From Gorsachius magnificus (lineage: Eukaryota; Chordata; Aves; Pelecaniformes; Ardeidae): a DNA stretch of 64,000 nucleotides. The stretch covers positions 868,001 through 932,000 of the forward strand of contig CM067081.1 in the NCBI GenBank assembly GCA_034008185.1, in the 5' to 3' direction. Positions 53,601 to 62,924 of the stretch are shown here, one piece after another (position 1 is the first letter of the stretch; every line of letters starts with the position of its first letter). The position numbers and the translations under genes were made by a program. The notes beneath the pieces are model-generated. The model was given only the letters and a program-made list of their open reading frames with translations, was not told where the DNA came from and did no database searches.

Positions 53601-56600
53601 GCCGGGAGCCATCCCGTGGGAAGCATCGGGAGGGGGCTGGAGTTTCGCCGGGCTTTGCCGGAGCCGCCGGCATGGCTGGGCTGCGGGAAGCCGCCTGGGA
53701 CGCCGGCGCTGGCTGTCCCTGCCCGGCCCCCGGCTCCGCTCGTTACTTATTCATCAGGTCACCTTGAGACGCGGTGCCCGATCGCTAATGATGGCGCCCA
53801 ACGTCCGAAGGAGACCTTCTCTTTAATTAATGACCCGTGTGGCCGTGCCTGCCGGCACTGCTGTGTGTGTGTCCCCAAAATCTGCGCCTGTCCCCTCCTG
53901 CCTGGCACGGCCCCGGCCCCGGTGACTTTTCCTGGTGCCATTGGCGCCGGGCACGGTGCGGGTGTGCAGAATCCCATGGGCAAGGGAGGGCGTTGGGGCA
54001 GAGCCTGGCACCCATTGCCTTCACCTCCCTCCTCCTCGCCTTCCTTCCTCCTCCTCCTCCTCGCCCCGCAGACGTCAGAGTCAATATTGACTCAGGGCGC
54101 GGGCTGCTCTGGGCGCTTCCCAGGTGGCACCGTCCCCTCTCCCGGCGAGACCCCCCCTGGGGACGTGAGTCACCCCCGGGCCGCAGGTGGCCGGTGGCAC
54201 ACAGGAGGGTCCTGAGTGACCCGCCTGGTCCTGCCCGTGTGGGCACGGCTCGGCCTCGCCGCTTCAGGAATAAAGGGCCCAGCCCGCGTCCAGCCTGGCC
54301 AGGTGGTGCTGGGGGGCGGGGGGGGGTCCCCAAGCGTGGCACCCGGGGCTGTGCTCCCTGAAATGCCCTGGGAAGGCTGTTCCCCTCCTGAGTTTTCGGC
54401 CGAATGGAGGCTCACGTGGCGGGGTTGCGATGCGAGGGGGGGGCCGCACGGGGTGGGGACGGGCTCCATGGGGTTGGGGACAGGCTCTGTGGGACCGGGA
54501 TGGGCTCCATGGGGCTGGGGACAGGCTCTGTGGGGCAGGGACAGGCTCCATGGGGTGGGGACAGGCTCTGTGGGGCTCCATGGGGCTGGGGACAGGCTCT
54601 GTGGGGCAGGGACAGGTTCTGTGGGGTTAAGGACAGGCTCCATGGGGCTGGGGACAGGCTCTGTGGGACCGGGACAGGCTCCATGGGGTTGGGGACAGGC
54701 TCCATAAGGTTGGGGACAGGCTCTGTGGCATCGGGACGGGCTCCGTGGTGGAGGGTTTGGCTCTGCCAGCAGCAGTCGTGCCCTGCTGGCTGCCTGGGGG
54801 GCCTGGTGCAGGGACGACGTCCCCTGGTGCCGGCTGCTGCCGTTCCCCTTTTTGGGGCTGGGGGTCTCCAGTGGCCGCGGCTCCTTTGCCCCAAATCCCT
54901 AAAGCCGGTCCCTGGGGACGGCCGGGGGGTGCTGGCGTTGGGCGGGGGGCAGGATGCCGGTACCCAGCGCGGAGGCAGCGGGGGTGTCTGTGTTTGCCGG
55001 GCATCCCCCCAGCAGCTTCTCCATTCTGCTTCCTCTCCTCTTCCCAAGGATTTGGCTACTGGAGCTGCTCCCATCTGGGGGGGACTGCTCCCCACTCCGG
55101 CCCCCCGGCGTGACGCTCACTGCCCCACGGCGCCCAGCGTGGCCCCATGCACTGCACCGGCCCCCCCGGCACCGCTGCTGCCCCACGCAGGGGTGCTGCT
55201 GGGGGGAGGCTGGTGAAGGGGGGCAGAAGGCAACATGGGAGGGTGCCCCCCCCCCCAAAAAAAAGTCCCCCCGGTGTCCGGGACTCAGCTCAGCACTGCT
55301 GTGGGCTGTAGCCTGCCTGGGCTGCAAGGTGGCTCTGGGTGGCAAACTGGGACAGACTGGGCTGAGCTGCCGGTCAGGGTCTGGCTCCTCGGGAGGGGGG
55401 AGGTTTGTTGGGTTTTGGGGACCCTGAGAGGGGTCCCCGCTGCCGCCCTCCCGCCCTGGGGCGGTTTCTCACTCGCCCACCCCTGCAGTGCAGGATGGAG
55501 TGCAAGGACGTGCCGGCGGAGACGCTCTACGACGTGCTGCATGACATTGAGTACCGGAAAAAGTGGGACACCAATGTCATCGAGACCTTCGACATCGGGA
55601 AGCTGACCGTCAACTCCGACGTGGGCTACTACGCCTGTGAGGAGGGGGCTGGGGGGTCTCCGGGGGGGGTGGGGGGAGCCGAACCCTGGGGCTGTCGTGG
55701 CACATCCCCGGGTTCAGCATCCCCAGGTTTGGTGGGCACTGGGGTGCCTGGGTGTCACTGGGAGGAGCCCGGGTACCAGTTCAGGAGGGATTTAGGGGGC
55801 TGGCTTGGACCCCCGGGGGGGGAAAGCCCATGCTGGGGGGGGTGTCTCACCCCGGTCCCCCACCCCTGCTGTCCCCAGGGAAGTGCCCCAAGCCCCTGAA
55901 GAACAGGGACGTCGTCACGCTCCGCTCCTGGCTGCCCATGGGCACCGACTACATCATCATGAACTACTCCGTCAAGCACCCCGTGAGTCCCCGGGGGGGC
56001 GGCCGGGGGTGCTGCCCATGCCGGGAGGGGACTGGTGGCATCGGGGGGTTGGGGGGGGCGGTGAGGGCAGCCCTGCTTGCCTTTGGTGCTCACCCAGCCC
56101 CTGTCCGGCCACCGACCCGTCCCTGTCCCGGCGCTGTCCCCCCCTGCAGAAGTACCCCCCCCGGAAGGACATGGTGCGGGCGGTCTCCATCCAGACGGGC
56201 TACCTGATCGAGGGGACGGGAGCCAAGAGCTGCACCATCACCTACCTGGCGCAGGTGGACCCCAAAGGTGAGGGGGGCACCCGTGCCCCGGGGCTCAGCC
56301 CACCCCGGCCCTGCCCTCGCGTCCCTCGGGGGCCGTCAGTCGCCCTCCGGTTTGGGGGTCTGTCCCCACGGATCGGCTGAGGTTAATACATCGGGATGGA
56401 CGTCATCTGGAGCCGGGGGGGGGGGGTGGGCTCCGAGGCAACCGGCAGCGCCTCGGGATGCGGCCGCAGCCGGACCGGCACTGCCAGGAGGGAACATCTC
56501 CAGATGGGTGTCCCCAACCCCTGCTGTCCCCATGGGGGGTGCCCGGGGGGACTGGCACTGCCGTGCCCGGGGGTCCTGGCTGCCCTGTGGCTGGGGGTGC

Positions 56601-57007
56601 TGGGGGTGCAGGTCCCAGCCCGGCTCCTCGTGTCTCTGCAGGTTCCCTGCCAAAGTGGGTGGTGAACAAATCCTCGCAGTTCCTGGCCCCCAAGGTGAGT
56701 CGGCTGCGCCGGGGGGGGGGGTGTATGGGGTGGGGGGGTCCCACTGCCCAGCTCGGCTCCAACCCGGCCTTCCTCGCAGGCGATGAAGAAGATGTACAAG
56801 GCCTGCCTGAAGTACCCCGAGTGGAAGCAGCGGCACGAGCCGCACTTCAAGCCCTGGCTCTTCCCCGAGCAGAGCCGGCTGCCGGCGCTGCCGCTCTCCG
56901 AGCTCTCCGTCCAGCACGCCGACTCCCTGGAGAACATCGACGAGAGCTCCCTGGCCGAGAGCAAGGACGACCGCGGCGAGGCCAGCGACGAGGACAGCGT
57001 TAACTGA
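50461..57007 (+). CDS. STARD10: STARD10, START-domain phospholipid transfer protein, complete (six exons)
   Basis: CDS join: 50461-50622, 55489-55636, 55879-55982, 56150-56267, 56642-56694, 56780-57007; 813 bases, 270 residues. STARD10 (PCTP-like) moves phosphatidylcholine and phosphatidylethanolamine between membranes through its START domain, here roughly residues 14-230. Blocks such as ETLYDVLHDIEYRKKWD, VSIQTGYLIEGTG, YLAQVDPKG and SSQFLAPKAMKKMYKACLKY are near-identical to human STARD10. The protein is about 20 residues shorter than human because the N-terminus is shorter (MSGRDSVQIPDD). The acidic C-terminus ASDEDSVN keeps a casein-kinase-2-type serine, as in human, where phosphorylation there lowers transfer activity. 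Start context has G at -3. All introns are GT-AG. Confidence 0.97.
50720..51060 (+). repeat. Degenerate ~25-bp repeat in STARD10 intron 1
   Basis: Variants of GAGTGGGGACTTGGGG and CACCCTGGGGTGAGTGGGGA. Follows the exon 1 donor and contains many GT-AG-like decoys. Confidence 0.75.
52085..52165 (+). repeat. Short tandem repeat GGGCGGGGGGTCAGTCCCCC, about three copies
   Basis: GGTCAGTCCCCC recurs at roughly 23-25 bp spacing in STARD10 intron 1. Confidence 0.7.
53735..53850. promoter_or_regulatory. Candidate enhancer in STARD10 intron 1
   Basis: CTTATTCATCAGGTCACCTT, CTAATGATGG (53785-53794) and TTAATTAATGA (53823-53833) cluster in 100 bases. These resemble nuclear-receptor half-site and PDX/HOX-type homeodomain motifs. 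Function is inferred. Confidence 0.35.
54071..54094. promoter_or_regulatory. CRE-like site abutting a 16-bp perfect palindrome with AP-1/MAF-type ends
   Basis: GACGTCAG is followed by the perfect palindrome GAGTCAATATTGACTC (54078-54093), whose right end continues TGACTCAG, an AP-1/MARE-like octamer. Confidence 0.4.
54455..54750 (+). repeat. Minisatellite in STARD10 intron 1 (GGGACAGGCTCTGTGGG type)
   Basis: Alternating blocks GGCTCCATGGGGTTGGGGAC and AGGCTCTGTGGGACCGGGA repeat about eight times with indels. Frames read as MGLGTGSVG repeats; not a gene. Confidence 0.9.
55489..55636 (+). CDS. STARD10: STARD10 coding exon 2
   Basis: 148 bp, acceptor CCCTGCAG, donor GTGAGG, phase 0 in and phase 1 out. 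Encodes residues 55-103 plus one base of Trp104: CRMECKDVPAETLYDVLHD through VGYYA. This is the most conserved part of the START domain. Confidence 0.97.
55879..55982 (+). CDS. STARD10: STARD10 coding exon 3
   Basis: 104 bp, acceptor GTCCCCAG, donor GTGAGT, phase 1 in and phase 0 out. Encodes the rest of Trp104 and KCPKPLKNRDVVTLRSWLP through NYSVKHP (to residue 138). Confidence 0.97.
56150..56267 (+). CDS. STARD10: STARD10 coding exon 4
   Basis: 118 bp, acceptor CCCTGCAG, donor GTGAGG, phase 0 in and phase 1 out. Encodes KYPPRKDMVRAVSIQTGYLI through YLAQVDPK (residues 139-177). Confidence 0.97.
56642..56694 (+). CDS. STARD10: STARD10 coding exon 5
   Basis: A 53-bp exon, acceptor TCTGCAG, donor GTGAGT, phase 1 in and phase 0 out. 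Encodes GSLPKWVVNKSSQFLAPK (residues 178-195), the start of the C-terminal START helix. Confidence 0.96.
56780..57007 (+). CDS. STARD10: STARD10 coding exon 6 with stop codon
   Basis: The exon begins AMKKMYKACLKYPEWKQ after a CTCGCAG acceptor and ends at TGA 57005-57007. The tail LSVQHADSLENIDESSLAE is conserved. The last residues EASDEDSVN form an acidic patch with a serine in a casein kinase 2 context. Confidence 0.97.
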   Translation, partial: AMKKMYKACLKYPEWKQRHEPHFKPWLFPEQSRLPALPLSELSVQHADSLENIDESSLAESKDDRGEASDEDSVN

Positions 57008-57464
57008 CCCCCCCCGCGCCCCCTCTGCCCCGCGGGGGGGGAGGGGGGGTTGTCTTCGGTCCCTGTCTGTCCCCCCCAATGCAGTTTGTGTCTCGCACGT
57101 GCACCCACGCTTCTGGCTTGGGGGGAACCCCCCTGCTTCTGGCTCAGGGGGGACCCCCCCCTGCTGCCACCACCACCCCCCCCCCCGGGGACAGCGGGGC
57201 TGTGCGGGCTCCCCGTGAGGGGGGCTGCGCCCCCCCCCCCCGCACAGGAAGCCAGGGGGGTGGCCGGTCCCTTTGCTGCCGTTGTCCCTTGCCGGGGCAA
57301 ATCCCAAGTGCCCTTCAGCTCTCACACCCCCCCCGGGCCTCGCTGCGCGACCCCCACCCGAGTGGACCCCCAGGGCTGGGGGGGGGGCTTGGGGGGCTGG
57401 GGGGGGGTTGGGGGTCGGGGGGGGGGGTGGGGGGGGGGGGGGGGGCTGTCTTTGGGGTCTTGCA

Positions 57465-57860
57465 GCATCTCCAGGCATGCAGGGGGGGGCTTGGGGCGCT
57501 CCTGGCACCTCCAGGTGTGCTGGGGGTCTTGGGAGGGGTCCTGGCATCTCCGACCATATCAGGGGGGCTTGGGGGGCTCCTGGCACCTCCAGGTGTACGG
57601 GGGGAGGTCTTGGGGGTTCTTGGCACCCCTTGCAGTTGGAGGGGGACTTGGGGGGCCCTGGCCCTCCAGGCATGGGGGCATTCGGCGGGGGGGCTCCGGC
57701 ACCTCCTAAGGCAGGGGGGGCTCTGGGGGCTCCCAGCATCTCCAATACCTCCAGATGTGCTGGGGGTCCTGGGGGCTCCCGGCACCTCCAGGCAGGTTGG
57801 GGGGACCTGGGGGTCTGCGGGCACCTCCAGGCGTGCTGGGGGGCTCTGGGGGGTCCTGCC
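57465..57860 (+). repeat. Degenerate ~55-bp minisatellite in STARD10 3'UTR
   Basis: CTCCTGGCACCTCCAGGTGT then GCTGGGGGTCTTGG recurs about eight times. If the 3'UTR ends at 58.07 kb this repeat is in the mature mRNA. Confidence 0.8.
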
Positions 57861-58041
57861 CCCCCCTTTTCCAGGCAAGGGGCCCCGAGCGCGGTGTCTG
57901 ACCACTTTCTACGCTGGAATTAGAGGCCTTGAATCGGGATTTTGGAGCTGTTCCTTGGCCGTGCTCCTGCCCCCCGCTTTGCCTGGGGCGGCGAGGGGAG
58001 GAGGGAGATTTTGTACCTTGTACCGGAGCTGATTATTTAGG

Positions 58042-58056
58042 AATAAAACAAATAAA
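58042..58056 (+). terminator. Paired polyadenylation signals of STARD10
   Basis: Two AATAAA hexamers nine bases apart, in an AT-rich patch downstream of the only stop codon of STARD10. They are the first canonical signals on the plus strand after the CDS. Confidence 0.75.
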
Positions 58057-58488
58057 TCCAGCGCTGGGGGCCTCTCCGTCCTGCCTCCAGCTCTGGGAGC
58101 TGGCCCTGGCCCCAGCTCCCCGGTCGGCTCAGGCCGGGGGTCCCTGGGGGTCCCTGGTCATGGTGGGTGCTGCAGGGTCCTGCTCCCCCTTGGGGTCCCC
58201 CGTGCTGATCCCCTGGAGCCAGTGTGGGCTTTGGCCCCCGGGGGGGCTCCCAGTGGTAGCAATTACACCAGAGGGTGCCAGGGAAACCCCGAAACCAAAT
58301 TAGCCCTGGGCAGTAATTAGGGGCGAGGCTGCTCATCCCCAGACCAGTAACACCAGTACTGCCTGTCGAACAGCCCAACTGGGGTGCACACCCCCCCCCA
58401 AAAAACACCTCTGGGAGAGGAACCCCTGGGCGCTGGGCTGGAGGGGCTACCTGCCCCCCATGCCCCCCCAGGTGACAGGAACGGGGGG

Positions 58489-58720
58489 GCTGGGGGGTGT
58501 TGGGGGCCCAGAGCGTGGGGGGGCGGGGGATGCTCCATCCTGGGTGGGGTGCCCACCCCAGGGACTGGGGGGCTGGGGGGTGTTGGGGTGCCCAGAGCGT
58601 GGGGGGGCAGGGGGATGCTCCACCCTGGGTGGGGGGGCGGGGGAGCCACCCGGGGGCGGCTGGCACCCCAGAGGCGGGGGGGCGGGGGGTGTTGGGGTGC
58701 CGGGGGGGGGCCGGGTGCCA
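58489..58720 (+). repeat. ~80-bp tandem repeat, about three units
   Basis: GGCTGGGGGGTGTTGGGGTG, CAGAGCGTGGGGGGGC and GGATGCTCCATCCTGGGTGG recur in order, the third unit diverged. Confidence 0.8.
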
Positions 58721-59334
58721 CCCGGGGGCAGGCGCACCCCGGGGCCCAGGCGTGACCCCCTGTTGGTGTTGGACCAGGGGGCCGGGCACCGGTGACTTGC
58801 TTCCGATGTCACCCGTTAGTTTGGATCTGCTGCGTCCTCCCCCACGTGGCTCCCAAACCCGCATTAAAAATAGGACCCAATTAAAAAGGGAGCCGGCCGC
58901 CGCTCCACCCCTGCGCGGGGCAATAACGGAGCAAAACCAGAGCCAGGGACGTGCGGCCGCCAGTGGCTCCGGTGCCGGGGGACGCGCGGCGGGGGCAGAC
59001 GATGGGGCCAAAGTCCCTCGCCGGGGCGGTTGTGGGTCTTCTGCCCGTTGGAGGTGCTGCCAGAGGCTCGGTGGCGGGGGGGCTGCCAGAAGAAATGGCT
59101 CCGTAGGGGAGCGGAGGATGCTCCGGAGCGCGGCCGGGTGCCAGAGGAGCTGGTGCCGGGGGCTTCGGGCAGAGCCGGGGGCTCAGGTAGGCTGCGGGCC
59201 ATCGGTGCGGGACGTGGATCTGCGGGGATGGGAGGGCTGTGCGGGGGGCTGGCTTGCGCTGCTGGCTCAGTTTCATGTCCCACTGCCGGCTCGTGAGGAC
59301 ATTACCGAGCCCCTGAACGCTGCCGGGAAGGTCT

Positions 59335-59435
59335 GCGGCTTCACCAGGGGGACCTCCGGCATTGGGGGGACCTCCAGCATTGGGGGGACCTCTGGCATTG
59401 GGGGGACCTCCAGCACTGGGGGCACCGCTGGCATT
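59335..59435 (+). repeat. 18-bp tandem repeat, five copies
   Basis: GCATTGGGGGGACCTCCA and close variants in direct succession. Confidence 0.9.
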
Positions 59436-59574
59436 GCTGCCGCTGCCCAGGGCCCCCGGGTGCCCTTGGGTGCCTGCAGCCCCATGTCCTGGGTGAGGCC
59501 ACTGCACCCTCATCTTCTGCTGAAGGCTTTGGGGGGGATCCCACAGCCACGGCTCTGAGCGCCCGGGGGAGCGG

Positions 59575-59935
59575 GGAGCAGGGGGATGCGATGGCTCTGG
59601 GGAGCAGGGATGTGGGGAGCAGGGGTATGCTATGGCTCCGGGGAGCGGGATGTGAGCGGGGATGCGATGGCTCTGGGGAGCAGGGATGTGGGGAGCAGGG
59701 GGATGCGATGGCTCTGGGGAGCAGGGATGTGGGGAGCAGGGGGGATGCGATGGCTCTGGGGAGCAGGGATGTGGGGAGCGGGGGGATGCGATGGCTCTGG
59801 GGAGCGGGATGGGGGGGGATGCGATGGCTCGGGGAGCAGGGATGTGGGGGGGGATGCGATGGCTCTGGGGAGCAGGGATGTGGGGAGCAGGGGGATGCGA
59901 TGGCTCTGGGGAGCGGGGATGTGGGGATGCAGGCA
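59575..59935 (+). repeat. ~43-bp minisatellite, about eight copies
   Basis: GGGGATGCGATGGCTCTGGG followed by GAGCAGGGATGTGGGGAGCA, with shorter variants in the middle. Confidence 0.92.
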
Positions 59936-60719
59936 GCAGAGGTGCTTTGGGGGGGGGGGGGTGTTGGACACTGGCTGAACCCCACAGAGCATCATCCCCT
60001 AAACGCGGGGCCGAGCCCGGAGCATCGGCCGGCGGGTGCTGCTGTGGCAGGGCACAGCCTGGCGTGGGCGAGGGGCCGAGGCGCGGGGGCTGTCCCCCCC
60101 GCCCCGGGAGCAGCCAGCCAGCGTCTCCCCGTCCCCCCGCCGCGCTGCGGGATGAAAGGAGCGATTGTCCGGCCAGCGCAAGTACAATCCGCTGGGGCGG
60201 GGAGCGACGTGGGGCGGCTGCGGGAACCCCCTGCGTCCCCACACCAGCCCGCTTCATTCTTTCCCCTCGCCAAGGCCTTGGAAACTGGGTGGGGAGGAAA
60301 AAAAAAAAAAACACCCCAAACCCCCAAACAACCCATTTTTTGGGGGGGGGAAAGTCCCTATGGTTTTCCCCTAGGCTCCTGTTTCCATGAGGCAGCCAAA
60401 GCTCCGTGCGGGAACAAGCCCGGGCCTGGCAGGGGGGCCCCGGCCACCCCCACCCCGGGGAGCACCCTGGCATCCTGCAGAGGTCCTGAGCTCACTGCGG
60501 CTCTGCCCCAGCCTGGGGGGGCCACACTGCCCCCTTGCCAGGGGGGGTCCACGCTTCTCTGGCACCGCCAGGGCATCCGCGTGTGCTGCGGGGGCACTGG
60601 GGGATGGTGAGGTGCTGGGGGCGGGGGGGGGAGGTTGTACCCCCACTCCAAAACCGCTCGGCTCCAACGGGGCTGTGCCCCCCGGCTGGGTGCACCCGCA
60701 CCCCCCCGCATGCCCCGAT

Positions 60720-61000
60720 TGACCCCAGTGTTCCTCAGCTCAACCCCAGTATAACGCAGCTCCCCCTCAGTACTCCCCAGCTCAACTCCAGTATACCCCA
60801 GCTCAATTCTGACCTGGCTCCCTCCCCAACAGACCCCAGCTCCCGCCCAGCAGACCACAGCTCCCGCCCGCGACCCAGCTCACCCCAGTATGACCCAGCT
60901 CCCCCCCAGCCAATTCCAGTACACTCCAGCTCAATCCCAGTATGCCCTAGCTCCCCCCCCGCAGATCCCAGCTCCCCCCCAGCTCAAACCCAGTTTCCTG
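60720..61000 (+). repeat. Degenerate CCCAGCTCAACCCCAGTAT repeat
   Basis: About fifteen loosely matching 16-20 bp units alternating CCCAGCTC and CCAGTAT. Confidence 0.8.
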
Positions 61001-61254
61001 AGGGCCCCGGCTGTGCCACCAGCCCCCATCCCCATGCCACCCTGGGGGGTCGGGGTGCAGACACAGCCGTGCCCCCGTGCTCACTGGGGGTCCGGTCGCC
61101 TGGCGGGGTGAGGGCCGTGCTCAGGGCAGCGGTGACGGGGTGCAAAGCCCTGGGAGCGGGACCCCGGGGGCCCGCCTGGCAGATTTGTTCTCTGTTGGAG
61201 AACCGACGCAGCGCGTCCCAGTTCACGGCCAAACAACACCGGCAGCTGGGGCCG

Positions 61255-61505
61255 CGGGATTCCCACCAGGATCCCTGCTAGGATCCCTTCCAAGATCCCA
61301 GGATCCCCCCAGGATCCCCCCAGGATTCCCACCAGGATCCCTGCTAGGATCCCTGCCAGAATCCCAGGATCCCACCAAGATCCCTGCCAGGATCCCCACC
61401 AGAATCCCAGGATCTCACCAAGATCCCTGCCAGGATTCCCGCCAGGATTCCCGCTAGGATCCCTGCCAAGATCCCAGGATCCCCGCCAGGATCCCCGCCA
61501 GCAGC
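61255..61505 (+). repeat. Minisatellite of CCAGGATCCC units
   Basis: Variants of ATCCCTGCCAGGATCCCCAC and AGAATCCCAGGATC over 250 bases; many GGATCC sites. Confidence 0.9.
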
Positions 61506-61556
61506 ACCCGTGCAGCGCCCAAACGCCGGGCAATGCCGCCGGTGGGTTTCTCTCGC

Positions 61557-61572
61557 CTTCCTCCTCCTCCTC

Positions 61573-61598
<26 letters not shown>
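61557..61598 (+). repeat. (CTC)n microsatellite
   Basis: Uninterrupted CTC/TCC triplets for about 40 bases; a shorter one lies at 62232-62258. Confidence 0.95.
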
Positions 61599-61604
<6 letters not shown>

Positions 61605-62233
61605 GCGCCCCGGTGCGTCTGGCGCGGCCCGAGGCTTCGCTCCGGCAGCGGCTGCCGGTGCCTGCGCCGGGACCGGGACGGTCGCCGCTTCGTCCCCCGG
61701 TAACGGGGGGGCTGGGGCTGGGTCGCCCCGGGGCCCCGGGGCCGGGGGGGGGGGGGGGGGGGTCCTGCAGGGCTTCGGCACCGCTGCGGGGGCTGCGATT
61801 CTCATTTGCAGGGGTCGCCCCTTTCGCCCGGCCCGGTTTCCCGGGGGGGGCTCCCGGTCCGGACACGGGGGGGTGGGGACATTTATGGCAATGTTGGGGT
61901 GTCGGCATCCCTCCGTGCCCCCCCATCCCTCCGTGCCCCCCCCCCGCCCAGCAGCAGGACGTTTGCCCGGGTGAAGCCGTGACCGTGCGGCGCCGGGACC
62001 CCGGCAGCAACCGGTGCGTCGGGGGGGGGGGGGGGGACGGCCCGGGTCGGGGTCACCGCCCACCCCCCCGCCCCCCCCCAGCCTGCCCCGCTGCCGGCGG
62101 CACGGCGCGAACGTCACGCTTGAGGGGGGAAAAAAAGCAAAGCCAAAAATATTCGGGGCTTCCCGCCCAGCGGGAGCAGCTTGGAAAGCGCCACCGGCCC
62201 CCCCCCCCCCCACCCCCCCCCGGTATGGCCTTC

Positions 62234-62266
<33 letters not shown>

Positions 62267-62924
62267 GCGCTGCCGGCCCAGCGGTGCAGGCAGGCGATGC
62301 CGCCCTGGTGCGGGGTACCCAGCGAGCGGCCAGGGCTTGGACCCCCCAAATCTGCAGGGGGGGGGGCGCGTGCTGTGTGGAAAAGGCTTTTGCAAAGCGG
62401 GGGGCGGGCGCGTGCAGTTGGGGGGTACCCCCTGCCCCCGCCGGCGGCACCCTGCAGAAGGGGTGCCGGGGGGGGGGGGGGGGGTGGTGCGGGGGGGGGG
62501 GCGGGGCCCCGGCCGGGGTTTTGGGGCCCGGGGGTGTGCCAGGAGGGGCGGGGGAGGCCCCCCCCCCCCGGAGCGGCCAAGCCCCCCCACCCAGGGAATT
62601 TCACTTCCCGCTTACGGGAAGGCGAAACTGGGGCCGGCCTTTGGCCGCGGCGGTTCCCACGGGGGGGGCCCCCCCCGGCACCCCGGGGGCACCCCAGCCC
62701 GCGGCCACTGTTTCGGCACGGTGTGGTCCCCCCCCCCCCCAGGCACGGCTGGGCCCCGGGAGGTGGGGGGCGGCCCCGTGGGGCTGGGTGGGGGGTGCCG
62801 TGCCCGTGGGGGGCCGTTTCCTGACCTATTTTGCAGGCGGCTTCCAGAAAGTGTGGCAGGAGCTGCGGGCAGCCGGGGGGGCTCAGCAGGGCAGGGACGT
62901 CGCTTGCCGGATGGACTTGCCCCT

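Larger units (their letters stand above)
50623..55488 (+). other. STARD10 intron 1
   Basis: A 4,866-bp GC-rich intron with repeats at 50720-51060, 52085-52165 and 54455-54750. Between them, 53235-53480, 53735-53850 and 54071-54094 have less skewed, motif-bearing sequence. No further exon was recognised. Confidence 0.8.
57008..58070 (+). other. STARD10: STARD10 3' untranslated region
   Basis: No coding sequence is recognised after the stop. Two AATAAA signals at 58042-58047 and 58051-58056 suggest cleavage shortly after, so the 3'UTR is about 1.05 kb. Its middle is a G-rich run (57375-57450) and a degenerate minisatellite (57465-57860). The last 170 bases are of ordinary composition. Confidence 0.75.
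58071..62924. other. Intergenic region right of STARD10
   Basis: No gene recognised on either strand. 58240-58345 and 58800-58960 are AT-bearing, motif-rich islands. 58489-61505 is mostly minisatellite and GC-rich filler. 61500-62830 is CpG-dense and could be a promoter region for the next gene. Confidence 0.65.
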
